Below are positions 53,493 through 61,574 of a stretch of 64,000 bases of DNA, piece by piece; within the stretch, counting starts at the first letter, position 1, and each line of letters starts with the position of its first letter. The notes beneath the pieces are model-generated. The model saw nothing but the letters and a program-made list of their open reading frames with translations. It did not search any database and had not been told where the DNA came from. Origin of the DNA: an uncultured Selenomonadaceae bacterium (lineage in GTDB: Bacteria; Bacillota; Negativicutes; Selenomonadales; Selenomonadaceae); NCBI GenBank assembly GCA_902778455.1, contig CACYXR010000008.1, positions 1 through 64,000 on the forward strand. Direction: 5' to 3'. Made by a program: the position numbers and the translations under genes.

Positions 53493-53930
53493 GTGAAAAA
53501 CAAGGCAGACGTTTTTGAGGCAAGCATTGCCTATTGGAAACTCAAAGAACCGGAAGAAAACACTTGGATTTTTGAGGTTTTGCGCGACGTGCTTGTGAGC
53601 AAGTTGGACGTCGACGCGAAAGATATTCAGAGAGAAAGCAGATTTGTTGCAGATTTGGGTATGGATTCGCTGGATATTGTAGAATCTATCATGGCAATTG
53701 AAGAAACCTTTGGGACAGAGATATTTGACGAAGAAGTGGAGGCAATGTCAACCGTGCAGGATTTGGTTGACACACTGGTGCGTAAGAATCAGCACGGGGA
53801 ATGCACGATTGAAGATGGCGATGAGGAACGACAGTACATAAATCTTTGCTCGACGCCGAGAAAAACATATCTTAAGGGCATGTGGTTAGAAATCGCTGAC
53901 TCCTTATACGAAACAACGATTGATTCCTGA
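53493..53930 (+). CDS. Acyl carrier protein domain, in frame after the amber codon
   Basis: The 145 residues after GTG 53493 open with the end of a Sel1 repeat. A complete ACP domain follows (about 25-95) with DLGMDSLDIVE, whose Ser59 is the phosphopantetheine site, and IEETFGTEIFDEE. A 45-residue tail of unknown function closes it. The GTG has only a weak AAAAGG upstream and lies in the same frame as 52881-53486, so the ancestral product was probably one protein of about 349 residues. Separate translation of the ACP part is possible but less likely. Confidence 0.8.
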   Translation: MKNKADVFEASIAYWKLKEPEENTWIFEVLRDVLVSKLDVDAKDIQRESRFVADLGMDSLDIVESIMAIEETFGTEIFDEEVEAMSTVQDLVDTLVRKNQHGECTIEDGDEERQYINLCSTPRKTYLKGMWLEIADSLYETTIDS

Positions 53931-54157
53931 AATGTTTGCATGGTAACAATGGAAAAGCTATTGGAATCTTGATTGAGTGCTAACAAGGTGCTTCGTGAAA
54001 GCACGAACTTTTAGGAATATATTATCTTTTTGAAGCTCAGTGTGCGGATGCGGATGCACCGCATACCGCAGGCCTCTGTTGCGGAACATAGAGGAACTTA
54101 GGAAACCGTCGGGGCATATTGCCCCAAATATTACAAACAGTGAAAGGATAGGGAAAA

Positions 54158-54874
54158 ATGGGAAAGAAAAAGCGTAACATCATTGGCACAGATGAAGTCG
54201 TAAAGAAATGCGAGGCACTGAAACCGATTGTATATGATGAAGAGCTGTCGGCTTTTGATCTAAACGGCGATAGCGACACGTTTGAAACCAAGCTTGTGCT
54301 TGATGATTATGATTGGATGCACTATGTCCTCACTGCGCATCTTCCGACGAAAGCATACGGAAACATGGAAATTCAATTTGAATATGACGGGGCTATTTTT
54401 TCAATTATGGCCGTAAAAGTACGAAACGAAGTCTACGTCCTTAAATTCAACACCGACATTTTTCAGGAGCATATCATCAAGTTTCTTCAAAAGCAAATTC
54501 AAGCTTGGGGAGACACCCGTGCCTTCGATGGAACGGAGGAAGCAGTAAATTTCTATAATGCCGTTCTTGCAGCTTCTGATACGCATCTTTTTCCTGAAAG
54601 GGAGTTCAACAGGGCTTATTACGAGGAACGGATTGATACGAAAGGAGTTTATATCAAGAAAAGCAGCCTGTTCTCTGATATGAGCGATGAATCCCTGAAA
54701 GCATCCCTGCATGATTTCGATGCCTTTTACGAGAATGCGATATTTCCCAATGGCGGAGAACTTGAACAGTTGCGGGGCAAATACAAGGAAATGTATGGGA
54801 GTCATGGCATCATAATGATGAAAAAAGACTTGCTCCGTGAATGCTCGAAGCGGTGGAACGAAGCAACGGAATAA
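54158..54874 (+). CDS. Hypothetical protein, 238 aa
   Basis: A soluble acidic protein without TM. The central part is beta-rich (MEIQFEYDGAIFSIMAVKVR, NEVYVLKFNTDIFQEHIIKF) and the C-terminal half is helical. I recognise no family. AAAGGATAGGG supports the ATG. About 227 bp of hairpin-rich noncoding DNA precede it (including a GCGGATGC/GCATACCGC pair near 54040). It is followed by the first copy of a 26-nt hairpin also found at 55442. Confidence 0.7.
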   Translation: MGKKKRNIIGTDEVVKKCEALKPIVYDEELSAFDLNGDSDTFETKLVLDDYDWMHYVLTAHLPTKAYGNMEIQFEYDGAIFSIMAVKVRNEVYVLKFNTDIFQEHIIKFLQKQIQAWGDTRAFDGTEEAVNFYNAVLAASDTHLFPEREFNRAYYEERIDTKGVYIKKSSLFSDMSDESLKASLHDFDAFYENAIFPNGGELEQLRGKYKEMYGSHGIIMMKKDLLRECSKRWNEATE

Positions 54875-54884
54875 ACGGCTATGC

Positions 54885-54910
54885 GCGCAGGCGAAAAACG
54901 TCTGCGCTAT
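54885..54910. repeat. 26-nt hairpin repeat, copy 1
   Basis: GCGCAG-GCGAAAAACGT-CTGCGC followed by TAT is identical to 55442-55467. Here it follows the stop codon of the 54158 gene by about 10 bp and lacks the T run that follows the second copy. Confidence 0.75.
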
Positions 54911-54964
54911 GCCTATTATCAATGTGCCGATGCACAAAGTTGTTGACAAAAGGAGATGGTTGAT

Positions 54965-55516
54965 TTGACTTATGAAGAAAGATGTAAAAATACGAAACGT
55001 TTTTCCATGATTCCTTATCCAAAGAACAAAGAAGAATATGCACTGTTCAAGGAAAGGTTTTATACGGAATACGATAAGCATCCATATCTTACGCTGATAA
55101 AGTGGGATAATGGTGAGGACGACGGAAGAGATGGCGCTATCCTGGACTATGAAAATGAGTTGGAGGCTTTTAATAAAGAACTGAGAGCGGATCAAGACCG
55201 CTTTGGTAAAGCATTGGCTTATTTCGATATGGGCAGAATACAACTTGGAATTTGTCCAAGCGGTTATAACGGTTATGGATCTTATGATGAATTTGATGGT
55301 CCATACGAAGAACTGTCACGGGAAGATTTAGATAAAATAAAAGCAATCGTAGAAGCTAAAGCAAAAATAATATGGTATCCCACCACTTTCGGCAACCAAT
55401 CAAGAAGGGTAATATATATCGAAAAGAGAAGCGGCAACAAAGCGCAGGCGAAAAACGTCTGCGCTATTTTTATGCCCAAAATCGGGCGAGAATTAGAAAG
55501 GAGAAACTCATCATGA
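54965..55516 (+). CDS. Hypothetical protein, about 183 aa
   Basis: A soluble protein rich in Tyr, Glu and Lys (YEERCKNTKRF, FKERFYTEYDKHPYLTLIKW, YFDMGRIQLGICPSGYNGYG). The block GPYEELSREDLDKIKAIVEA followed by KAKIIWYPTTF near the end looks like a conserved core. AAAGGAG lies 8 bp before TTG 54965 but directly against ATG 54956, so I prefer TTG. The last 28 residues are encoded by a terminator hairpin and the region past it, so the end may be recent. The family is unknown. Confidence 0.65.
   Translation: MTYEERCKNTKRFSMIPYPKNKEEYALFKERFYTEYDKHPYLTLIKWDNGEDDGRDGAILDYENELEAFNKELRADQDRFGKALAYFDMGRIQLGICPSGYNGYGSYDEFDGPYEELSREDLDKIKAIVEAKAKIIWYPTTFGNQSRRVIYIEKRSGNKAQAKNVCAIFMPKIGRELERRNSS
55441..55472 (+). 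terminator. Hairpin-T-run inside the 3' end of the 54965 gene
   Basis: AGCGCAG...CTGCGCT with a GCGAAAAACGT loop is followed by ATTTTTAT. The 26-nt core is identical to 54885-54910. It looks like a terminator although the upstream frame runs through it, which may attenuate transcription into the DUF932 gene. Confidence 0.6.
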
Positions 55517-56634
55517 AACAAGGCAGAACACTGGAACAACTGGGAGCGGAACTCCAGCGCCAGCGGAGCGCGCGGCAGGACTTCATCGCGGACACGCGAA
55601 ATCTCGTTATGCAGACTACGCCGGAGGAATCCACGCTTCGACTGTACATGGAGGACAAGCTGGAGAAATTTACGGTGGGGTTGATTGCCCATCAGCAGAT
55701 CGCTTCGCGGCTGGGGATTCCCTATCGCTATTACCAGAAGATGCAGGCGGAACAGCCCGAACTGCTCGACAAAAATGTGAACACTTGGCTCCATGAAAAT
55801 CCGGAACGGCGGATGCTTCGTGTCCTCGACGGAAAAGTGCGCGCATTCCTGTCCGACCGCTACCGTCGTTTGGACAATCTGGAGCTGTGTGCGGCGGTGC
55901 TACCTGTCATCAAGGACATGAAGGGTGCGTCGATTGAGAGCTGTGAGGTCACGGAAAGCCATCTGTACCTCAAAGTCCTCAACAAGCGGATGAAAGCGGA
56001 GGTCGCCGTAGGGGACGCGGTACAGGCAGGCTTCGTCGTGTCCAACAGCGAAGTCGGGCTCGGAAGTCTTCGCGTTGAGCCGCTGGTCTATCGGCTTGTC
56101 TGCAAGAACGGTCTGATCTGCAAGGATTTTTCGCAAAGGAAATATCATGTGGGGCGCCAAATCGGAGAAAGCGAAGACGCCGCCTATGAGCTTTACCGGG
56201 ACGAAACCCTTCAGGAAGCGGACAAGACCTTCTTCATGATGGCGCAGGACATTGTGCGCGTCGCGGCAGACGAGGCAAAATTCCAGCTTGCGGTCAACCG
56301 AATGCGGGAAGCGATGCACGTTCCGTTGGAGCATGAACCGATGCAGGAAGTGGAGCTTTTGGCCGATAAGTTCCAACTCACGAAGGCCGAGCGCGGCGAT
56401 GTGCTCCGTCAGCTTTTCCTGAGCGGGGACAACAGCCGATACGGATTGATGAACGCCGTGACAGCGGCTAGCCAAATCTGTACGGATTATGAGCGAGCAA
56501 CAGAACTTGAGCGCATCGGCGGAGAGATTTTGGCCATGCCGATTCCGACGCCTCTGTTGCCGGAGGGAAAGAACCATCGGCAGATCCTTCCGCGATTGAC
56601 GGCAACTCCGATCCGGGAGCTGGCTTCTGCATGA
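55513..56634 (+). CDS. DUF932 domain protein
   Basis: The 373-residue product has the phage/plasmid DUF932 pattern: TLRLYMEDKLEKFTVGLIAH, ERRMLRVLDGKVRAFLSDRY, VSNSEVGLGSLRVEPLVYRL and NGLICKDFSQRKYHVG. Proteins of this family are frequent on conjugative and phage-like elements; the biochemical role is unknown. AAAGGAG supports ATG 55513. It opens a GC-rich run of same-strand mobile-element genes. Confidence 0.88.
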   Translation: MKQGRTLEQLGAELQRQRSARQDFIADTRNLVMQTTPEESTLRLYMEDKLEKFTVGLIAHQQIASRLGIPYRYYQKMQAEQPELLDKNVNTWLHENPERRMLRVLDGKVRAFLSDRYRRLDNLELCAAVLPVIKDMKGASIESCEVTESHLYLKVLNKRMKAEVAVGDAVQAGFVVSNSEVGLGSLRVEPLVYRLVCKNGLICKDFSQRKYHVGRQIGESEDAAYELYRDETLQEADKTFFMMAQDIVRVAADEAKFQLAVNRMREAMHVPLEHEPMQEVELLADKFQLTKAERGDVLRQLFLSGDNSRYGLMNAVTAASQICTDYERATELERIGGEILAMPIPTPLLPEGKNHRQILPRLTATPIRELASA

Positions 56635-56647
56635 GGGGAGGCTGAAG

Positions 56648-56971
56648 ATGGCTGACACAGGCAATGAATCGCACTGGAAACAGACCCGAATCCGAGTCAA
56701 ATACCGACCGGAGGCAGACTCGAAAAAGGTCGTGACCACCGACTGGATCATTACCGCTATCCCGCCGAAAGAAGGCACGCAGTATCAAGGTACCGGGTAT
56801 TACATTACCGCGGTTCCTCTAAAAAAGAACGGAACGCCGGACGAAGAAGCAGCGGTACGTTGGGATATGCGGTACGCGGAAACCACGGATATTGATACGA
56901 TGGCGGATTACTGGGTCCGGGACTATTACGGCGGGGCCTACACGAAAAAAGTGAAATACTATGTCCCGTAA
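56648..56971 (+). CDS. Hypothetical protein, 107 aa
   Basis: A small, beta-rich, soluble protein (TRIRVKYRPEADSKKVVTTD, QGTGYYITAVPLKKNG, DYWVRDYYGGAYTKKVKYYV) with no Cys and no TM. Aromatic residues alternate as in a beta sandwich or OB-like fold. GGGGAGG supports the ATG, 13 bp after the DUF932 stop, so the two are probably co-translated. No family recognised. Confidence 0.75.
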   Translation: MADTGNESHWKQTRIRVKYRPEADSKKVVTTDWIITAIPPKEGTQYQGTGYYITAVPLKKNGTPDEEAAVRWDMRYAETTDIDTMADYWVRDYYGGAYTKKVKYYVP

Positions 56972-57053
56972 GGTTTGGAGAGCGGCGCCGATTGAAGCGC
57001 CGCTCTTTCTTTCTGGACAAATACCATAGCGCAAAGAACAGGAGGCAACGATT

Positions 57054-58622
57054 ATGGAGATACAGGAAAAAATCAAGCTGGCAAAAGAAAACATCTGGCA
57101 AGCCATCAAAGATTACAAGGCGCACACGTATCAGACGGAGATTCTGGACGACATCACGGGCACATTTGTGGACACGCTGGCCGAGGACAGCACATATGCG
57201 AAACAAAACCTGCGGGACTTGTTCCGCAAGTCCCCCGTCTGGAACGAAGAATTGGACGCCCTTGTCATCAACGGGACGCGGACGCACAATCCCAACTATT
57301 ATCGGGTCTATGAACTGGCGGAGGAGATTCTTACACCGATCCGGATGGATGCCGACGATGAAACAAACCGCAAAATTGCCAAAGCCATCAGCTTTTTCAC
57401 AAGACCAAAAGAAGAAGACCTCAAGGAGTCGATTGCCGCAATTCAGGCTTTGGCTCCCGACGCGTATGCACCGAAGAAAAAATACAGCCGCGTCTTCAAA
57501 GCGTTATGTGACGCATTAAAAATCTCGGATGACACGGCAGGCAGCGATTTCCAACGCCTGTATGCTATGTTCGCTGACGAGATTTCCTCCCGGAAGATTC
57601 CCTTCAAGCTCTTCGTTTCGCTGAACCCGGCCCATTTCCTGACTATGAGCAATCCAAAGGAAGACAAGCGGGATGATATGCTGACAAGCTGCCACTCTTT
57701 CAATGACAAGGACTCAGATTATACCTGCGGATGTTCCGGCTACGCGAGGGACAACTACACCTTCATTGTCTTCACCGCTACGAATCCCGATGTACCGGAG
57801 ACGTTAAACAACCGCAAGAACTCCCGGCAGATTTTCGCCTACAAGCCGGGGAACGGTCTGCTTTTGCAAAGTCGCCTTTACGACGCTAACGGAGGGACAT
57901 GCGGAGCACAGGAGGATTCCAAGCTGTACCGTGATTTGATCCAGCGGGAAATCTCCGAATTAGAGGGCGCAGTGAACTACTGGAGGACCGTTGACTACTA
58001 TGGGAACCATCTCTGCGATATTGATGCGGACTTCGGCTTTGGCGGTTATAAGGATTGGACATTTAAGAACTTTAATCCGAAGCTCAGTATTTGCAGCGAC
58101 CATAAGGAAGACTTTGTGCCATTCACCATCGGAAAGTCCGGCCTATGCATTTGCTGCGGCGATGAAATCAGCAAGGGGCTTTATTGTAACAATTGCACGG
58201 ACGACAAGAGGGCCGTTTGCGAACAGTGCGGAGAATCCAGCGACGATCTTTACGGGGTGTGGAACGAGAACGGTCAACTGACTTATGTTTGCTCTGATTG
58301 CCGAAGCAAATATTATACGTGTTGCGATGAATGCGAGAACTATTTCCCCGATGGGACCATGACTGAAGTGCATGGTGGAAGCCGTGTCTGTCATCAGTGC
58401 CTTGACGATCATTATACTCAGTGCCCGCATTGCGAGGAATACCACAGGGATACGAATATGACCTGTGTAAACGATTATGGAGCAGAGCGTGAAGTTTGTG
58501 ACACTTGCCGCGACGAGCATTACGAGGAGTGCAAGATCTGCGTCGAATACTTCCGCAAAGAGGAAATGAGGGACGGGCTCTGCCCCGCTTGCTTGGCGAA
58601 GGTTGAGTGTGAGGCGGCATGA
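57054..58622 (+). CDS. Large hypothetical protein with cysteine-rich C-terminus
   Basis: The 522-residue product has a helical N-terminal half. A middle domain has conserved-looking LTSCHSFNDKDSDYTCGCSG and GLLLQSRLYDANGGTCGAQE blocks. The C-terminal 150 residues carry many CxxC pairs (CICCGDEISKGLYCNNC, CEQCG, CSDC, CCDEC, CHQC, CPHC, CDTC, CKIC, CPAC). That suggests at least four zinc ribbons, likely for protein or nucleic acid binding. AGGAGG supports the ATG. Its stop overlaps the peptidase start by 4 bp. The family is unrecognised. Confidence 0.82.
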   Translation: MEIQEKIKLAKENIWQAIKDYKAHTYQTEILDDITGTFVDTLAEDSTYAKQNLRDLFRKSPVWNEELDALVINGTRTHNPNYYRVYELAEEILTPIRMDADDETNRKIAKAISFFTRPKEEDLKESIAAIQALAPDAYAPKKKYSRVFKALCDALKISDDTAGSDFQRLYAMFADEISSRKIPFKLFVSLNPAHFLTMSNPKEDKRDDMLTSCHSFNDKDSDYTCGCSGYARDNYTFIVFTATNPDVPETLNNRKNSRQIFAYKPGNGLLLQSRLYDANGGTCGAQEDSKLYRDLIQREISELEGAVNYWRTVDYYGNHLCDIDADFGFGGYKDWTFKNFNPKLSICSDHKEDFVPFTIGKSGLCICCGDEISKGLYCNNCTDDKRAVCEQCGESSDDLYGVWNENGQLTYVCSDCRSKYYTCCDECENYFPDGTMTEVHGGSRVCHQCLDDHYTQCPHCEEYHRDTNMTCVNDYGAEREVCDTCRDEHYEECKICVEYFRKEEMRDGLCPACLAKVECEAA

Positions 58623-59554
58623 AAACTTTGGAAGATTATCTGCGTCCGACGCAGGAAGGTTTGTTCAAGCGGCTTCAGAAGATGTTTGCGGAGAACGCAA
58701 TCTGGAAACCGGGATGCTTTCTTCTTGTTCCCGGCGAATCCCCTGCCCTGCTGATTGCTCATTTGGACACCGTACATCAGGAACAAGTCAAGGCCATCTG
58801 CGCATCCGAGGGCGGGAATATCCTGATGTCCCCGCAGGGTATCGGCGGAGACGACCGCTGTGGCGTGTATGGCATTGTCAAGGTTCACGAGGCTTCGGAG
58901 ATAAAGCCGTGGCTTCTGTTCACCTGCGACGAGGAAATAGGCGCCAGAGGTGCTCGGGCTTTCTGTGAATCATTCCGGGCAGGACTGTTGCCGAAAGAAT
59001 TGGATGACCTCAAAATGCTCATTGAACTCGACCGCAAAGGGAAAAACTACGCCGTTTACTATGGCTGTGATAATCCGGAGTTCGAGGCATACATCACGGA
59101 GAAAGGCTTTCAGACACAATACGGCTCTTTCAGCGATATATCCATTCTGGCTCCGGAGCTAGAAGTAGCGGCCGTCAATCTTTCCTGCGGATACTACCAT
59201 CCACATACAACGTGCGAGTACATCAACCGCAGGCAGCTAAAGGCGGTCGTCAAGAAAGTGGTCGGAATGGTTTCCGATGCGGCAAAACCGGATTTCCCGA
59301 AATACGAGTACATGGAAGCGTATTGGCGCTTTGGTGGATATGGCGGCTATTATGGTTTTCCCTACGATTACTCGGAAGAATATAAAAAGGGATTGACCGG
59401 TGCTGAAATCCCGAAAGATGTACCCGGAGAGGAGCAAGAGGTCTATGAAGAGCTGCTTGACCTATATGACCCGGTGGAGCTCGGTGACTATTGGAAGAAA
59501 TACGGAATCAAAGGCATTCGTAATCTTTATAGGTACGAATATGGTGCAGGATGA
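58619..59554 (+). CDS. M20/M28-like zinc metallopeptidase homologue
   Basis: The 311-residue product keeps the di-zinc amidohydrolase pattern: AHLDTVH (H48, D50), GIGGDDRCG (D79), CDEEIGARG (E105, E106), a later ELDR Asp, SDI and HPHTTCEY. It is short, and the final 70 residues are Tyr/Gly-rich and atypical. A peptidase or amidase on a mobile element is unusual; the substrate is unknown. It overlaps the upstream Cys-rich gene by 4 bp and precedes a nuclease gene by 15 bp. Confidence 0.8.
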   Translation: MKTLEDYLRPTQEGLFKRLQKMFAENAIWKPGCFLLVPGESPALLIAHLDTVHQEQVKAICASEGGNILMSPQGIGGDDRCGVYGIVKVHEASEIKPWLLFTCDEEIGARGARAFCESFRAGLLPKELDDLKMLIELDRKGKNYAVYYGCDNPEFEAYITEKGFQTQYGSFSDISILAPELEVAAVNLSCGYYHPHTTCEYINRRQLKAVVKKVVGMVSDAAKPDFPKYEYMEAYWRFGGYGGYYGFPYDYSEEYKKGLTGAEIPKDVPGEEQEVYEELLDLYDPVELGDYWKKYGIKGIRNLYRYEYGAG

Positions 59555-59569
59555 GGAAAGGAGGCAAAT

Positions 59570-60463
59570 ATGCCGGCTACGAAATTTATTTGTCCCAATG
59601 GGAGAGAAATTCCCATCTTGAAATGTCTGAACCGCTGTCAGCAACAGGAAAGATGTATGTTCCTGCCGACATTAAGGGCTATTGCCCAATCCCTTGACCG
59701 AGGCATAACCGAACCGACGGTAACTGAGTTAATATCTGGCGTGCGGGAATCGTATCTCAAAAAGACGGTGGACTATGCCGTAGACCCGCAGGGAGTTCTA
59801 TACGCGCTGCAAGGGCAGGCCGTCCATACGCTTCATGAGGAATGTACCGAGGGGGAAATCCTCAGCGAGGTCCGCCTGAAGGACGCCGTGACAAGCGGAA
59901 AGTTTGACTTGTACGGCAAAATTCTCGACGAGAGCGACGGAACGCTTGGCGATCTGAAAGTCACCAGCAGCTACAAAATTATGAAGGCGCTCGGCATTTA
60001 CAAAGTGGATGTGCCCACGGGAGAGGTCTACAAAACCGGAGCCAAGAAGGGACAGCCCCGGACGCGCAAGGAGTTCCGCTATGACGGCATCCGTCACGTC
60101 ATGGACTGGGCAATTCAGCTCAATTACTATAGAAAGCTTTTGGAAAGCGCAGGCTTCATGGTAAAGCGGATGGTCATACAGGCGATTTGCCGGGACAACA
60201 GCCTTCGGACATCTGCGGAGCGAGGAATTACGAAAGCCGTGTACCTAATTCCAATCCATCGTATCAGCGACCGCTGGCTGACGAGGTACTTCAAGGCAAA
60301 GGCAAAACGCCTCCAGGAAGCGCTGGACACAAAAAAGCTCCCTGCCGTCTGTTCGACAAGGGAGCGGTGGCATGACCGTAAATGTCTGGAGTTCTGCGAC
60401 GCGAGGGAACATTGCGCGTACGCGAGGGAAATAAAGATGTTGCAGCTATTCAAGGCAGGATAA
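59570..60463 (+). CDS. PD-(D/E)XK nuclease with cysteine cluster (Cas4/RecB-like)
   Basis: The 297-residue product shows the RecB-type core: H86 in QAVHTLHE, D113 in GKFDLYG, and D128-x-K130 in GDLKVTSS. Four N-terminal Cys residues (8, 19, 23, 29) and three C-terminal ones (in ERWHDRKCLEFCDAREHCAY) could hold an Fe-S cluster as in Cas4 and AddB. It would act as a DNA exonuclease in recombination or element replication. No cas1/cas2 or CRISPR is present. AAAGGAGG supports the ATG. It ends 3 bp from the convergent toxin gene. Confidence 0.85.
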   Translation: MPATKFICPNGREIPILKCLNRCQQQERCMFLPTLRAIAQSLDRGITEPTVTELISGVRESYLKKTVDYAVDPQGVLYALQGQAVHTLHEECTEGEILSEVRLKDAVTSGKFDLYGKILDESDGTLGDLKVTSSYKIMKALGIYKVDVPTGEVYKTGAKKGQPRTRKEFRYDGIRHVMDWAIQLNYYRKLLESAGFMVKRMVIQAICRDNSLRTSAERGITKAVYLIPIHRISDRWLTRYFKAKAKRLQEALDTKKLPAVCSTRERWHDRKCLEFCDAREHCAYAREIKMLQLFKAG

Positions 60464-60466
60464 GGA

Positions 60467-60811
60467 TTATTCATCCCAATCTGCCGGAAAGTCATCTTGC
60501 AAAAGCAGACGCCAATGGTTTCGATTGCGAAGAAGTACGCGGGAGACAAAAACCGTGTCCTCTTCCGTCAAGCGGTAGAAAATCAGGTATTTATGGCAAG
60601 GGATGAACCGATAAGCTACCGGAAGCGGCACGACCGTTTTCAGCAGAGTACCTCGCAAAGGCAACTCGGACAGAGATTGTATTGCGCCCAAGAGATCGCT
60701 GACAATCGACTGCGCTGCTTCGGGGTTGGAAAGCGTTTCCGAGATATATGTCCGGATCTCCACCAAATCGTCATAAACGGCCGGAGAAATTGCCAGCGGA
60801 TATGTCTTCAT
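60467..60811 (-). CDS. RelE/ParE family toxin
   Basis: The 114-residue product has PLAISPAVYDDLVEIRTYIS, LSELPLRGTLL and YRFIPCHKYLIFYRL with a C-terminal VSRVLLRNRNHWRLL, the ParE/RelE fold pattern. It is encoded opposite to its neighbours as a self-contained cassette with the antitoxin, overlapping it by 4 bp. Confidence 0.9.
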   Translation of the reverse strand: MKTYPLAISPAVYDDLVEIRTYISETLSNPEAAQSIVSDLLGAIQSLSELPLRGTLLKTVVPLPVAYRFIPCHKYLIFYRLTEEDTVFVSRVLLRNRNHWRLLLQDDFPADWDE

Positions 60812-61053
60812 ACGTTAAGTGCCGCTTTCAGTTCATCAAAGGTCATCGTACCCCGTTCTTTTGCAGCAGTTTCCCCCTTGGCAAGTTCAGCCAAAAGCGA
60901 AGCGGCTGCCTTGGATTGCTCGTACTCGTCCATATCCATGAGAACAAATCTTCCTCGACCGTTCTTTGTCAGGAATACAGGAGAACCGGGTGCAATCTCT
61001 TTGAGCACGGACGGATAATTTCGCAAATCGGAAATCGGCTTGATTGCCGGCAT
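60808..61053 (-). CDS. Phd/YefM family antitoxin
   Basis: The 81-residue product has the Phd/YefM N-terminal DNA-binding fold (AIKPISDLRNYPSVLKEIAP, GSPVFLTKNGRGRFVLMDMD) and a helical toxin-neutralising tail. I prefer the ATG at 61053, 8 bp after AAGAAGG, to the ATG at 61059, which is too close. It likely represses its own promoter through the inverted repeat upstream. Confidence 0.9.
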   Translation of the reverse strand: MPAIKPISDLRNYPSVLKEIAPGSPVFLTKNGRGRFVLMDMDEYEQSKAAASLLAELAKGETAAKERGTMTFDELKAALNV

Positions 61054-61065
61054 AACCATCGCCTT

Positions 61066-61117
61066 CTTTCGTAATCTCTTATGCGTAAATTATAGAAAAA
61101 TTTTACGAAAGAGGCAA
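61066..61117 (-). promoter_or_regulatory. Toxin-antitoxin promoter and palindromic operator
   Basis: On the minus strand TTGCCT (61112-61117) and TATAAT (61089-61094) are 17 bp apart. CTTTCGTAA (61066-61074) and TTACGAAAG (61103-61111) are perfect inverted copies flanking the -10, a likely antitoxin operator. Confidence 0.75.
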
Positions 61118-61148
61118 GCGGATTTCGTAGAAAGGAAGTGAATCCTGC

Positions 61149-61562
61149 ATGATAATCTTGACGATTGAAGTTAACCATGATGAAAAGACATTGAATCCTC
61201 ATATCCGCGCCATTGACGAGGCGGATATGCTGAGCGAGTATTACCGCTTACTCGGTTGCCGGTGTATCGATATGGTGGCAATCGATGTGGACGGGTATTC
61301 CTACGATGTGGTATGCGATGACGAGGGATTGTTCCGAGAGCCGCTGGTTCCGACGCTCTACATTAGCGAAGACCAAGTGCTATTCGGCAATCTTGCATTT
61401 GTGAAGCTTGACGAGGAAGGCTACACCGTCGGCCTTGAGAGAGAAGATATCGAGAGACTGCTTTGCTACATTGAAGGGCAGACGGAAAATCTTCATAGCT
61501 GGACAATGCGGCAAATCAACCGACAACAAGAACTACAGGAAATCCAAGAAAAATTAGCGTAG
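61149..61562 (+). CDS. DUF3846-like protein
   Basis: The 137-residue acidic protein has the pattern YYRLLGCRCIDMVAIDVDGY, VVCDDEGLFREP and LFGNLAFVKLDEEGYTVGLE found in DUF3846 proteins of phages and conjugative elements. The function is unknown. The start is supported by GGAAG upstream. It lies 12 bp before the next gene and is transcribed away from the toxin-antitoxin pair. Confidence 0.8.
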   Translation: MIILTIEVNHDEKTLNPHIRAIDEADMLSEYYRLLGCRCIDMVAIDVDGYSYDVVCDDEGLFREPLVPTLYISEDQVLFGNLAFVKLDEEGYTVGLEREDIERLLCYIEGQTENLHSWTMRQINRQQELQEIQEKLA

Positions 61563-61574
61563 GAGGAAACCACA

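Noticed and set aside
59570-60463. Cas4 of a CRISPR system
   Set aside because: The nuclease and cysteine motifs fit Cas4-like proteins, but no cas1, cas2 or repeat array is present. A mobile-element recombination role is more likely.
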